From: CAZUGA01 sp964626505
GTDB taxonomy: Bacteria; Pseudomonadota; Gammaproteobacteria; Methylococcales; UBA1147
Length of the DNA stretch: 13,744 nt
Assembly (NCBI GenBank): GCA_964626505.1
Contig: CAZVFR010000072.1
Span: 1-13,744 of the forward strand
Reading direction: 5' to 3'
The number at the start of each line of letters is the position of its first letter. The first letter of the stretch is position 1. Position numbers and translations under genes: made by a program. Positions 1-6,907 of this stretch are shown here, piece after piece. Below the pieces are notes generated by a model. That model was not told the DNA's origin. It saw only the letters and a program-made list of their open reading frames with translations, and ran no database searches.

Positions 1-231
1 CAAATGGTGACTATTCCATTGTTCGCCCAACACCGCATCCTGAGCCAAGTCGCTGGCCATAGAATGAATGTCGTTAAACTTCTTCCTCCGCTGGTTGTCA
101 CCGAAAAGGATAAAGATAACATCATCAGCTCATTCAACGATGTCATTGCTGACTGCCACAAAGTACCCGGATCAATCTGGGATCTAGGAAAAACGCTTGC
201 GGGACATGCCTTAAAAACTAATAAACAATAA
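1..231 (+). CDS. Class III (PLP-dependent) aminotransferase, C-terminal fragment (5' end outside window)
   Basis: The frame is open from the first base and ends at TAA 229-231, so this is the last ~76 residues of a longer gene cut by the window edge. The ATG at position 4 is probably internal. The visible stretch resembles the C-terminal small domain of class III (ornithine/acetylornithine/putrescine-type) aminotransferases: an HRILSQVAGH segment, then VVKLLPPLVVTEKD, the usual 'K-L-x-P-P-L-V-I-T' strand before the last helix, and a terminal WDLGKTLAGHALK helix. The PLP lysine and cofactor-binding core lie upstream and cannot be seen, so the substrate cannot be assigned. A decayed CopD-like fragment follows at once on the same strand. 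The superfamily is fairly secure; the specific function is unknown. Confidence 0.75.
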   Translation, partial: QMVTIPLFAQHRILSQVAGHRMNVVKLLPPLVVTEKDKDNIISSFNDVIADCHKVPGSIWDLGKTLAGHALKTNKQ

Positions 232-232
232 A

Positions 233-504
233 GACAGCTGGCTAGCCTATGCATTCCCAATGCTAACAGCATTTGACGGATTACTGTTGTTGACGCACTC
301 TCACGTTGGATTCCAAGCCAAATCCGAGTTCTTGATTCAAATCGGTCATACCCTGATGGGCATACTATCCATCGTGATCGCCTGCGGCCGATGGCTGGAA
401 CTGAGGCTCGTCGACCGAGCCGGTCGGGTGGCCGGCTTTGTGTCAATGTCAGGAATATCCCTTATGAGCATTATTCTTTGTTCTACCGGGAACCGGTGTA
501 TTAA
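233..504 (+). pseudogene. CopD-like copper-resistance membrane protein remnant, 5'-truncated and frameshifted
   Basis: An open frame beginning about 215 with no good start codon reads DSWLAYAFPMLTAFDGLLLLTHSH, then FLIQIGHTLMGILSIVIACG and RWLELRLVDRAGRVAGF. This resembles the C-terminal membrane part of CopD-family proteins: a histidine pair in a 'LLLTHSH' helix, an RWLELRL turn and a final hydrophobic helix. In the written frame the protein continues to 520 with a meaningless tail. If one base is added around 476-478, the end becomes ...SIILLFYREPVY with a stop at 502-504, and LLFYRE is the ending I expect for this family. The N-terminal helices are absent because the fragment starts just after the aminotransferase stop. 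I read it as a remnant of a lost gene. The frameshift alone could be a sequencing error, but the missing 5' part could not. Family assignment is from recalled motif patterns. Confidence 0.55.
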
Positions 505-560
505 CCGCAGTGTTCAATGACGGTGCTGTGAAGTTACTTCTGGAATCGTTGATTGCGGTC

Positions 561-1481
561 CTATGCAACTGGCACATTCATGGTTCCACTGGACACCAAA
601 ACCGCAGATCCCCCAACCCGGATCTCAAGTTGATTCCTGCCTTTGTTGTCCATCTCGATATGTAACAAACTTCGGCGGTGACCCACATCACCCCGGTCGA
701 TAGAGAAGGTATACGTTCCGGTTGCAACTTGCTCGTGTGCGCAAAGATAACTTGTAAAGGCTGGCATGGCAGAACCAATGGGTGGATCATCGCGAATGCC
801 GATATCGGGTCCTACAAGCCGCCCGTGAAAATCCGATGCTGTGTTTGCAGTTCGGTTGGAAAAAAGAAGTATTTCCTGAGCTGAAATAGACGGCGCGGTC
901 GAATGACTCCAGGTTTGATAATTGAATTTGGCTTTGCGGACCGCCGCCCAAGTACGCAGTGGTATAATTAGATAGGGGAATCCGCATGACACCATCATCG
1001 GTTGATACTTTTTCGATTCTATATCCTCAGTTGTCAATGAAAGAAAATCAGCAATCTCCTGATCGTTCGGTACATAGAGGTCAACAATCGCTTCGGGCTT
1101 AAGGCCAAATTGAATAAGTATAGGCTTTGCCCCTTCTTGGGAAATACTGACAAAAATGTCACCGGACTTTTGCTCAAGAATAATCGGAGTGTGCTCCTGG
1201 GTTAATTCAATAACGCCTGTCGTCGCTAGTGCGAATGCCGTCGCAATAATTGGATGGCCGGCAAATTCTATCTCCTTTATTGGCGAAAATATCCGCATTC
1301 CAAAACGGGTGCTCTGGCCAGTAACTGGAAACACGAACACTGTCTCAGACAAATTAAATTCGTTGGCAACTCGCTGCATTTGTTCTTCATCGAGCCCTTC
1401 TGCATTCAGGAAAACCGCAATCTGCGCACCCTCAAAAATCTGGTCGGTAAAAACATCGACCGTGTGAAATTGGTACTCCAA
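561..1481 (-). CDS. PhzF-family isomerase/epimerase-like protein
   Basis: A 306-residue protein, the normal length for the PhzF (phenazine biosynthesis-like, diaminopimelate-epimerase fold) family. It opens with YQFHTVDVFTD and has the catalytic-glutamate motif NLSETVFV (Glu46, equivalent to the active-site Glu of PhzF), then EIEFAGHPIIATAFAL, the usual 'FAGHP' turn, and a C-terminal RVGGSAVLVSSG strand pair. PhzF itself isomerises dihydro-hydroxyanthranilate, but most family members have unknown substrates and no other phenazine gene is visible, so I give no symbol. The start is TTG at 1481, supported by a strong GGAGGGG ribosome site 8 bases upstream and by alignment of the N-terminus with the family. 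It lies 57 bases downstream of nirD on the same strand with no evident terminator between, so it may be co-transcribed with nirBD. Confidence 0.88.
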   Translation of the reverse strand: MEYQFHTVDVFTDQIFEGAQIAVFLNAEGLDEEQMQRVANEFNLSETVFVFPVTGQSTRFGMRIFSPIKEIEFAGHPIIATAFALATTGVIELTQEHTPIILEQKSGDIFVSISQEGAKPILIQFGLKPEAIVDLYVPNDQEIADFLSLTTEDIESKKYQPMMVSCGFPYLIIPLRTWAAVRKAKFNYQTWSHSTAPSISAQEILLFSNRTANTASDFHGRLVGPDIGIRDDPPIGSAMPAFTSYLCAHEQVATGTYTFSIDRGDVGHRRSLLHIEMDNKGRNQLEIRVGGSAVLVSSGTMNVPVA

Positions 1482-1538
1482 TAGTTTATCCCCTCCGCGA
1501 GCTTTATTGTATCCGGGTATGGAATTGTGGTTGTTGAT

Positions 1539-1898
1539 CTATAGATTCATGTCGATTTGAACCCAATCACCGGAAATACGCGCCGGGAAAGACTTCACGC
1601 TTGACGTTTCATTTTCCAAACACTGTCCTGTTTGTAGGCTGAAATGTTGCTTGTACAAAGGCGACGCCACTACGGGTTCTCCTTGAATATCCCCCACGAT
1701 CCCCCTGGATAGGACATTAGCTTTACCAATAGGGTCGTAATTGTGAATGGCATAAACGGAATTATCTGCGGGTAGATAAAAGATAGCGACTTGCTGATCA
1801 CCCACCAGGGCACACACTCCCGAATAGGGTCGAAGATCTTCGACATGGCAAACATCGACCCAAATTAAAGATTGTTCCACGTAAACTGCTTTGGTCAC
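1539..1898 (-). CDS. nirD: Nitrite reductase [NAD(P)H] small subunit NirD
   Basis: A 119-residue Rieske-fold protein matching NirD, the small subunit of cytoplasmic NADH-dependent nitrite reductase, which works with NirB to reduce nitrite to ammonium. Recognisable segments are the WVDVCHVEDLRPYSGVCALV opening, a QVAIFYLP strand, the YAIHNYDPIGKANVLSRGIV core and the EPVVASPLYKQHFSLQTG segment, in the same order as the enterobacterial protein. As in NirD generally, the Rieske cysteine/histidine cluster ligands are absent, so no [2Fe-2S] centre is expected here. The start is GTG at 1898 with AGGAG ten bases upstream. It is about 10 residues longer at the N-terminus than the E. coli protein as I recall it. 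It sits 45 bases downstream of nirB, consistent with an operon. Confidence 0.93.
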   Translation of the reverse strand: MTKAVYVEQSLIWVDVCHVEDLRPYSGVCALVGDQQVAIFYLPADNSVYAIHNYDPIGKANVLSRGIVGDIQGEPVVASPLYKQHFSLQTGQCLENETSSVKSFPARISGDWVQIDMNL

Positions 1899-1943
1899 GA
1901 AATTCCAGCTCCTGCGTAGTAATTTGATTCTAAATTATCTGGC

Positions 1944-4520
1944 CTAACGTTCCATTTTGACCGGAATGCGCTTCCTCTCTGCTTCCGTTGCGGGCCGGAC
2001 CTGTCCCCGTTCTTCGACAAATATCACATTGTTGTCGCCCCGGTCGCTGTTGACAAAATGCCGGAAGCGTTTCGAGTTTAAATCCTCGTCAACCGCTTTT
2101 TTCCATTCGCATTCGTACGCACCGATAATGTGGCTCATTTGCTTCTCTAAATCTTCGCAAATACCGAGCTTGTCGTCGATAACCACCGATTTGGCATAGG
2201 CTAACCCTCCCTCCATATTCTCTATCCACACCGCTGTTCGCTGGAGACGATCAGCGGTCCTTACATAGAACATCAGAAATCGGTCAATGTACTGGATCAA
2301 CGTCGCTTTATCCAGATCCGTAGCAAACAGGTCCGCATGTCGAGGTTTCATACCACCATTCCCACACACGTATAGATTCCAACCATTTTCTGTGGCGATC
2401 ACACCGACATCTTTACTTTGCGCTTCGGCGCATTCTCGGGTGCAACCGGAAACTGCGAACTTGATCTTGTGTGGCGCTCGAAGCCCTTTATATCGGTTTT
2501 CGAGTTCTATACCTAAGCTAACGCTGTCGTCCACACCATATCGACACCAGCTGCTTCCCACGCAGGTTTTTACGGTTCGTAGCGCTTTCGCGTAGGCATG
2601 GCCAGACTCGAAGCCTGCTTCGACCAGTTCGGTCCAAATCAAAGGCAGTTGTTCCATACGCGCGCCGAACAGATCGATCCGTTGACCACCCGTGATCTTA
2701 GTGTAAAGATTATATTTTTTTGCGACTTCGCCTAAAACGATCAACTTTTCCGGTGTTATTTCACCGCCCGGTACTCGAGGCACCACCGAGTAGGTCCCAT
2801 TTTTCTGCATATTCGCCAGCATATGGTCATTGGTATCCTGCAAACCGGCGTGTTCTTGCTTTAGAACATATTCGTTCCAGTAGGATGCCAAAATTGATCC
2901 CACCGCCGGCTTACAAATGTCACAACCCAAACCGCGTCCGTGGCGGTTGATAAGCTCGTTAAACGATTTGATGCTTTCTGTACGGACGATATTGTAGAGA
3001 TCCAGGCGGGTGTAACGAAAGTGCTCACAAATATCGGTATTAACCTCGACACCCCGCTTGGCCAATTCCGCATCCAGGACCGATTTAAGCAGTGCTGCGC
3101 ATCCGCCACAGCCGGTGCTGGCATTGGTTTCTGCTTTCAGGCTGGGGAGGTCGCAACATCCACCATCGATCGAATCGCAGATCTGCCCTTTGGATACATC
3201 AAAACAGGAGCAAATCTGGGCGGACAATGGTAGTGCGTCCGGGCCCAAGGCAGTTGAGCTAACGCCGTCTCGTTGCGGCAAAATTAAATCGTCAGGATGC
3301 TCTGATAACTCGATGCCATTCAAGAAGTACTGAAGTAACGTTCCGAAATCGGCCGCATCGCCAACCAATACTGCTCCCAGCAGCTTCTTACCGCGATCAT
3401 CGACAACAATGCGCTTGTAAATTTCGTTCTGCTCATCAATATAGGTATAACAACGTGCTCCAGGAGTTGTCGCATGAGCATCTCCAATGCTGGCAACATC
3501 AACCCCCAAGAGTTTCAGTTTGGTACTCATGTCAGCACCCGTGAAGGTGCTTTTACCTTGATTCAATTGGTCAATCACCACGCGGGCCATCTGATAACCT
3601 GGAGCCACAAGACCGAATATTTGGTTGTTCCACAGTGCGCACTCGCCGATGGCATAGATATTTTTGTCAGAAGTGCGGCATTGGTTATCGATCACGATCC
3701 CGCCACGCGGCCCAATCTCCAAACCACACTCTCGCGCAAGATCGTCGCGGGGGCGGATGCCCGCCGAGAATAGAATGAGGTCAGTTTCCAGTTCTTGCCC
3801 GTCAGCAAAGGTCATTTTATTGTAACAATGCTCGCCTTGATCGATTTGGGTCGTATTTGTGCCGGTATGGATTCTGACTCCCAAGGCTTCGATCTTTTCG
3901 CGTAGCATTCTGCCACCGCCTTCGTCAACCTGTACCGCCATAAGTCTTGGCGCGAATTCTACTACATGAGTTTCGAGTCCTAAATCCTTCAAGGCCTTCG
4001 CAGCTTCCAGACCCAATAGGCCACCACCAACTACGGCCCCGACCTTACTTTGCTTGGCTGCGGTGACAATACCATCAAGGTCATCAATTGTTCGGTAGAC
4101 CAAGCAGCGATCTCGGTTTGAACCAGGAATCGGGGGTACGAACGGGTAAGATCCGGTCGCTAAAATCAATTGATCATATTCGATTTTAAGGCCTTTTGCG
4201 GATATCACGACCTTACGATCCGTATCGACCTTTTCAACTTTGTCACTGGTGTGAACGATAATCCCATGCTCTTCGAAAAAGTCTGGCTTGACGAGGGATA
4301 GATCGTCGGCTGTTTTACCGGAAAAATAGTCTGATAGGTGGACTCTATCGTAAGCGGGCCTGACCTCTTCGCAAAAGGTAATGATTGCAAAGCGATCATA
4401 GGCGGGGCTTTCTACCATGCCTTCTAAGAAANNNNNNNNNNCGTCGAGCTCGACGAGCTCTTCGCAAAAGCGATGACCGACCATGCCGTTGCCGACAACA
4501 ACCAACTTTTGCTTACTCAT
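1944..4520 (-). CDS. nirB: Nitrite reductase [NAD(P)H] large subunit NirB (contains an assembly gap)
   Basis: An 858-residue protein closely resembling NirB over its whole length; it catalyses six-electron reduction of nitrite to ammonium with NADH in the cytoplasm. Domains in order: an FAD/NAD(P) pyridine-nucleotide-disulfide oxidoreductase module (GNGMVG at 10-15, GGGLLG at 165-170, SAGIRPRD near 252, YAIGEC near 289); a BFD-like [2Fe-2S] domain with C437/C439 and C471/C474; a sulfite/nitrite reductase ferredoxin-like half domain near 560-640; and the siroheme/[4Fe-4S] ligands C653, C659, C693 and C697 (TCVGSSWC and SGCTREC). All expected cofactor cysteines are present. ATG at 4520 gives the usual MSKQKLVVVGNGMVGHRF start; the ribosome site is weak. 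Ten Ns hide residues 27-30, and the segment around them looks several residues longer than usual, so the true length there is uncertain. It is first in nirB-nirD-(phzF-like), with a sigma-54 promoter candidate upstream. Confidence 0.96.
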   Translation of the reverse strand: MSKQKLVVVGNGMVGHRFCEELVELDXXXXFLEGMVESPAYDRFAIITFCEEVRPAYDRVHLSDYFSGKTADDLSLVKPDFFEEHGIIVHTSDKVEKVDTDRKVVISAKGLKIEYDQLILATGSYPFVPPIPGSNRDRCLVYRTIDDLDGIVTAAKQSKVGAVVGGGLLGLEAAKALKDLGLETHVVEFAPRLMAVQVDEGGGRMLREKIEALGVRIHTGTNTTQIDQGEHCYNKMTFADGQELETDLILFSAGIRPRDDLARECGLEIGPRGGIVIDNQCRTSDKNIYAIGECALWNNQIFGLVAPGYQMARVVIDQLNQGKSTFTGADMSTKLKLLGVDVASIGDAHATTPGARCYTYIDEQNEIYKRIVVDDRGKKLLGAVLVGDAADFGTLLQYFLNGIELSEHPDDLILPQRDGVSSTALGPDALPLSAQICSCFDVSKGQICDSIDGGCCDLPSLKAETNASTGCGGCAALLKSVLDAELAKRGVEVNTDICEHFRYTRLDLYNIVRTESIKSFNELINRHGRGLGCDICKPAVGSILASYWNEYVLKQEHAGLQDTNDHMLANMQKNGTYSVVPRVPGGEITPEKLIVLGEVAKKYNLYTKITGGQRIDLFGARMEQLPLIWTELVEAGFESGHAYAKALRTVKTCVGSSWCRYGVDDSVSLGIELENRYKGLRAPHKIKFAVSGCTRECAEAQSKDVGVIATENGWNLYVCGNGGMKPRHADLFATDLDKATLIQYIDRFLMFYVRTADRLQRTAVWIENMEGGLAYAKSVVIDDKLGICEDLEKQMSHIIGAYECEWKKAVDEDLNSKRFRHFVNSDRGDNNVIFVEERGQVRPATEAERKRIPVKMER
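4432..4441. other. Assembly gap (10 Ns) inside nirB
   Basis: Ten ambiguous bases interrupt the nirB N-terminal coding region. The frame is continuous across them, but a ten-base run may be a placeholder rather than a measured gap. The flank at 4442-4459 is rich in GAGCTC/GTCGAG inverted motifs, which could have hindered assembly. Confidence 0.98.
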
Positions 4521-4670
4521 TGAACTCTATCTCAAATTATTGTTTAAGGCAAATGCCTCAATATAGGCGATCAGATCCGAGAATTCGTCTTGGGTACAAA
4601 AACGCCAAAATCATAGCGTTTATCCGTCGAATTGATCAGCTAATTAAATTAATTTATCGCTCTATTCAGT

Positions 4671-4687
4671 AGCAATTACTATGCCGC
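4671..4687 (-). promoter_or_regulatory. Candidate sigma-54 (-24/-12) promoter for nirBD
   Basis: Read on the minus strand the site is GCGGCATAGTAATTGCT. It has the invariant GG and GC exactly ten bases apart, and matches GGCA and TTGCT of the sigma-54 consensus (YTGGCACGRNNNTTGCW). Transcription would start near 4660, about 140 bases before the nirB ATG. The two bases before GG do not match consensus. Nitrogen-assimilation genes are common sigma-54/NtrC targets, which fits, but the call rests on sequence inspection only. Confidence 0.5.
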
Positions 4688-5030
4688 AGCCAAAAACATC
4701 AGTATAAAACTTAATAAAATCGGCAACTATCAGTAAATCAAACAAACATCATAGAATCCGGTCAGTGTTCAAATTGTCCTAAATTAGTGCATAGACACAA
4801 TGACCAGGCAGTCGATACTGGATAGCTTTAGTATGCAGCGAGGTTTTCCGAGGTCACGGTGATCGCTTGACTATCCAAGATTGGATAATGCGAGTTTTTA
4901 GTGGGAGGGTGCCAAAGTCCAAGAGGAATCGGTATCAATCAATCTAAAGGCGCAAGTTGAATTTCTGATACCCGAGAAAATTCATTGTGTGCCCACTATT
5001 GATTTGGGGGAATTCTCTACGGTATCGCAA

Positions 5031-5138
5031 GTATTGCACAACAATTGGGCGCATCCACAAGATTAAGCACCATCCTGGATATATCTCCGGTAGTCCAATC
5101 AACTCTTATAGGCTGATTGATCACGATGTATTGCACAA
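5031..5138. repeat. Paired 11-base direct repeats GTATTGCACAA
   Basis: GTATTGCACAA occurs at 5031-5041 and again at 5128-5138, 97 bases start to start, with the candidate NtrC-like site (5067-5081) between them. Each copy contains GCAC, the core of an NtrC half-site. They could be regulator-binding half-sites, or chance recurrence in A/T-rich DNA. Confidence 0.4.
5067..5081. promoter_or_regulatory. Candidate NtrC-like enhancer site
   Basis: GCACCATCCTGGATA keeps the left half (GCACCA) and the TGG of the NtrC palindrome pattern GCACCA-N3-TGGTGC, but the last three bases do not match. It lies about 265 bases upstream of the transporter promoter candidate and about 380 bases upstream of the nirB one, distances usable by an enhancer-binding activator. 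A single imperfect site is weak evidence. Confidence 0.3.
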
Positions 5139-5332
5139 TTTATTAATCCATTGGGCTACTCGCTAAAACCGCTTAGCTAACAGGAAGGCTAAGAATCTTA
5201 TCATTTCGCTATGCAAATCTATGCGTTATACACGGCAGGTAAATCCAGCCCGGTTTCAGGGCTTATAGTTCGTTGTGGCTAACTGACCCGTACTTACTCT
5301 CTGTGTTAGCGAAAACAATGGAATTTCCATGT

Positions 5333-5349
5333 TTGGCAAATTATTTGCT
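5333..5349 (+). promoter_or_regulatory. Candidate sigma-54 (-24/-12) promoter for the nitrate/nitrite transporter
   Basis: TTGGCAAATTATTTGCT matches the sigma-54 consensus YTGGCACGRNNNTTGCW at TTGGCA and at TTGCT, with the required ten bases between GG and GC. Transcription would begin around 5360, leaving a leader of about 75 bases before the ATG at 5437. The -12 element overlaps a perfect inverted repeat (5343-5362). It mirrors the candidate in front of nirB, which raises my confidence in both. Confidence 0.55.
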
Positions 5350-5362
5350 TGTATAAGCAAAT
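5343..5362. repeat. Perfect 8-base inverted repeat over the transporter promoter
   Basis: ATTTGCTT - GTAT - AAGCAAAT forms two perfect 8-base arms around a 4-base centre. It overlaps the -12 box and the predicted start of the transporter promoter. A third arm, GCAAA at 5336-5340, could pair instead with TTTGC at 5344-5348. This arrangement would suit a repressor operator or a hairpin at the extreme 5' end of the transcript. Confidence 0.5.
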
Positions 5363-5436
5363 TGTAAGTAATTGCGCCTTGTCGCGGGTTGCAAGCACCT
5401 AATTACTAGCATTTGACCCAGCTGAAACTCAATAAA

Positions 5437-6903
5437 ATGATCACAAAAACCTCGAAACTGAATCTCTTTTCTTTCACTGGCAAGATTAAAATCCTCCATT
5501 TAACTTGGTTTGCGTTTTTTCTGACCTTCCTCGTCTGGTTTAACCACGCACCGTTATTGTTGCTCATCAAAGAGACACTTCATCTTTCCGATGAAGAAGT
5601 TAAAACTATTTTAATTCTCAATGTTGCGCTGACTATCCCGGCTCGAATTATTATCGGCATGCTGGTTGACCAATATGGCCCGCGTCTCGTTTATTCATTG
5701 TTGTTATTTTTTTCCAGCTTCCTGTGCTTTTTCTTTGCACTAGCGGACAGTTTTAACACCCTTGCTATTGCGAGGTTCTTGCTTGGGTTCATCGGTGCCG
5801 GATTTGTCATTGGCATCCGCATCATTAGCGAATGGTTTCCGGCAAAACAGGTTGGCTTGGCGGAAGGCTTTTATAAAGGTTGGGGAAACTTCGGTTCCGC
5901 GGCTGCAGCGGTAACTTTACCCACTATCGCACTATTAGTTGGCGGTGATGACGGCTGGCGCTATTCGGTTGGTCTGACCGGACTATTTACGCTGGTATAT
6001 TCATTTATTTATTACTTTTCAGTTACTGACACACCGGTCGGTTCGACCTACTTTAAACCAAATAAAGTGGGTGGATTGGAAGTTTCAAGCAAAGGTGATT
6101 TCTGCTTTTATTTGCTCACCAACATCCCGCTCTATGGATCGATGGCTTTATTAGCCTGGAAGCTGTCATTATTGGATATGTTAACCCAAGATATTGTCAA
6201 TCTAATTTATCTAGGACTTGTTTTAATTTATTTTCTGCAAAGCTATCAAATATATAAAGTAAATAGGGATATCTTTAAGCGGCCTGTCGACCCGATTCAC
6301 GCCTACAAGTATAAACAGATCGCGATTTTGAACCTTGCCTATATGGTGACTTTTGGAACTGAACTCGCTGTGGTATCCATGCTGCCCTTGTTTTTTTTAG
6401 ATACCTTTGAAGTCTCCATTGTCAATGCGGGATTATTGGCTTCCTGTTACGCTTTTATAGATATCATATCGTGTCCTAGTGGCGGTTGGATCAGCGATCA
6501 GTTTGGACGTAAGAAGTCCTTACTGGTTCTCCTTGTAGGCGTAACTATCGGCTTTGCCATCATGGGTCAAATCACCTCAGAATGGCCCATCGCTGTTGCA
6601 GTGATTCTGATTATGTTTAGTTCGTTTTTCGTTGGATCGGGATCCGGCGCCGTATTTGCAATTGTCCCCCTGATCAAACGCCGCCTGACCGGACAGATTG
6701 CAGGCATGACCGGCGCTTACGGAAATATTGGGGCACTTTTATTTCTAACTGTTCTGTCTTTTGTGACACCACAGATATTTTTTATGGTGATCGCAGGTAC
6801 AGCATTCATTACGGTGATCACGGTGTTTTTTCTGGACGAGCCCAAAGGGCAAATGGCTGAAATCCTCCCGGATGGGACCGTTGAAATGATCGAAATAGGG
6901 TAA
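5437..6903 (+). CDS. NarK/NrtP-type nitrate/nitrite transporter (MFS, NNP family)
   Basis: A 488-residue, strongly hydrophobic protein with about twelve membrane spans, typical of major-facilitator nitrate/nitrite porters in the inner membrane. It begins LNLFSFTGKIKILHLTWFAFF, an opening I associate with bacterial NarK/NrtP proteins. Further motifs are PARIIIGMLVDQYGPR (the MFS loop-2 signature, with the arginine where NarK proteins bind the anion), the glycine-rich GFIGAGFVIGIRIISEWFPA...GWGNFGSAAAA stretch that marks the NNP family, and the second NNP-like stretch GSGSGAVFAIVPLIKRRLTG...GAYGNIGALLF. I chose ATG 5437 over a TTG at 5413 because the family opening follows it closely; neither start has a clear ribosome site. 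It is divergent from nirBD, so it probably supplies nitrate or nitrite for assimilation. It ends only 4 bases from the convergent STAS gene. Confidence 0.9.
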   Translation: MITKTSKLNLFSFTGKIKILHLTWFAFFLTFLVWFNHAPLLLLIKETLHLSDEEVKTILILNVALTIPARIIIGMLVDQYGPRLVYSLLLFFSSFLCFFFALADSFNTLAIARFLLGFIGAGFVIGIRIISEWFPAKQVGLAEGFYKGWGNFGSAAAAVTLPTIALLVGGDDGWRYSVGLTGLFTLVYSFIYYFSVTDTPVGSTYFKPNKVGGLEVSSKGDFCFYLLTNIPLYGSMALLAWKLSLLDMLTQDIVNLIYLGLVLIYFLQSYQIYKVNRDIFKRPVDPIHAYKYKQIAILNLAYMVTFGTELAVVSMLPLFFLDTFEVSIVNAGLLASCYAFIDIISCPSGGWISDQFGRKKSLLVLLVGVTIGFAIMGQITSEWPIAVAVILIMFSSFFVGSGSGAVFAIVPLIKRRLTGQIAGMTGAYGNIGALLFLTVLSFVTPQIFFMVIAGTAFITVITVFFLDEPKGQMAEILPDGTVEMIEIG

Positions 6904-6907
6904 TTGC

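Larger units (their letters stand above)
4521..5436. other. Divergent intergenic regulatory region between nirB and the nitrate/nitrite transporter
   Basis: About 0.9 kb, more A/T-rich than the neighbouring genes, with no convincing coding sequence. The longest frame I read by eye is ~50 codons (about 4898-5062, plus), with no start codon, ribosome site or recognisable motif. Contents: outward-facing -24/-12 promoter candidates at both ends (4671-4687 minus; 5333-5349 plus); GCAC-type half-sites, the best at 5067-5081; an 11-base direct repeat GTATTGCACAA at 5031-5041 and 5128-5138; a small hairpin with CTTAGC/GCTAAG arms (5172-5193); an 8-base-arm inverted repeat at 5343-5362; and a 7-base-arm inverted repeat (AGTAATT/AATTACT) at 5367-5407 in the transporter leader. 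The long spacing suits promoters controlled from distant enhancer sites. Part of it could also be a decayed gene that I cannot identify. Confidence 0.6.

Noticed and set aside
50..196. Phenazine biosynthesis cluster, suggested by the PhzF-like gene
   Set aside because: No phzA-E or phzG homologue is visible; PhzF-family proteins are widespread outside phenazine pathways.
504..559. ACCGCA/TGCGGT inverted repeat after the PhzF-like gene as a terminator
   Set aside because: The arms are six bases with a 44-base loop and no T-tract.
678..1484. Several antisense open frames over the PhzF-like gene and similar frames over nirB and the phosphatase/kinase gene
   Set aside because: They lie in shadow frames of well-supported genes, and their products show no family motifs.
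4720..4745. A TTGAT-N4 half-site (minus strand) resembling an FNR/CRP box upstream of nirB
   Set aside because: Only the left half matches TTGAT-N4-ATCAA; the right half does not, so anaerobic FNR control is not supported.
4898..5062. A ~50-codon plus-strand frame in the nirB-transporter intergenic region
   Set aside because: No start codon near its beginning, no ribosome site, no recognisable motif; it overlaps proposed regulatory elements.
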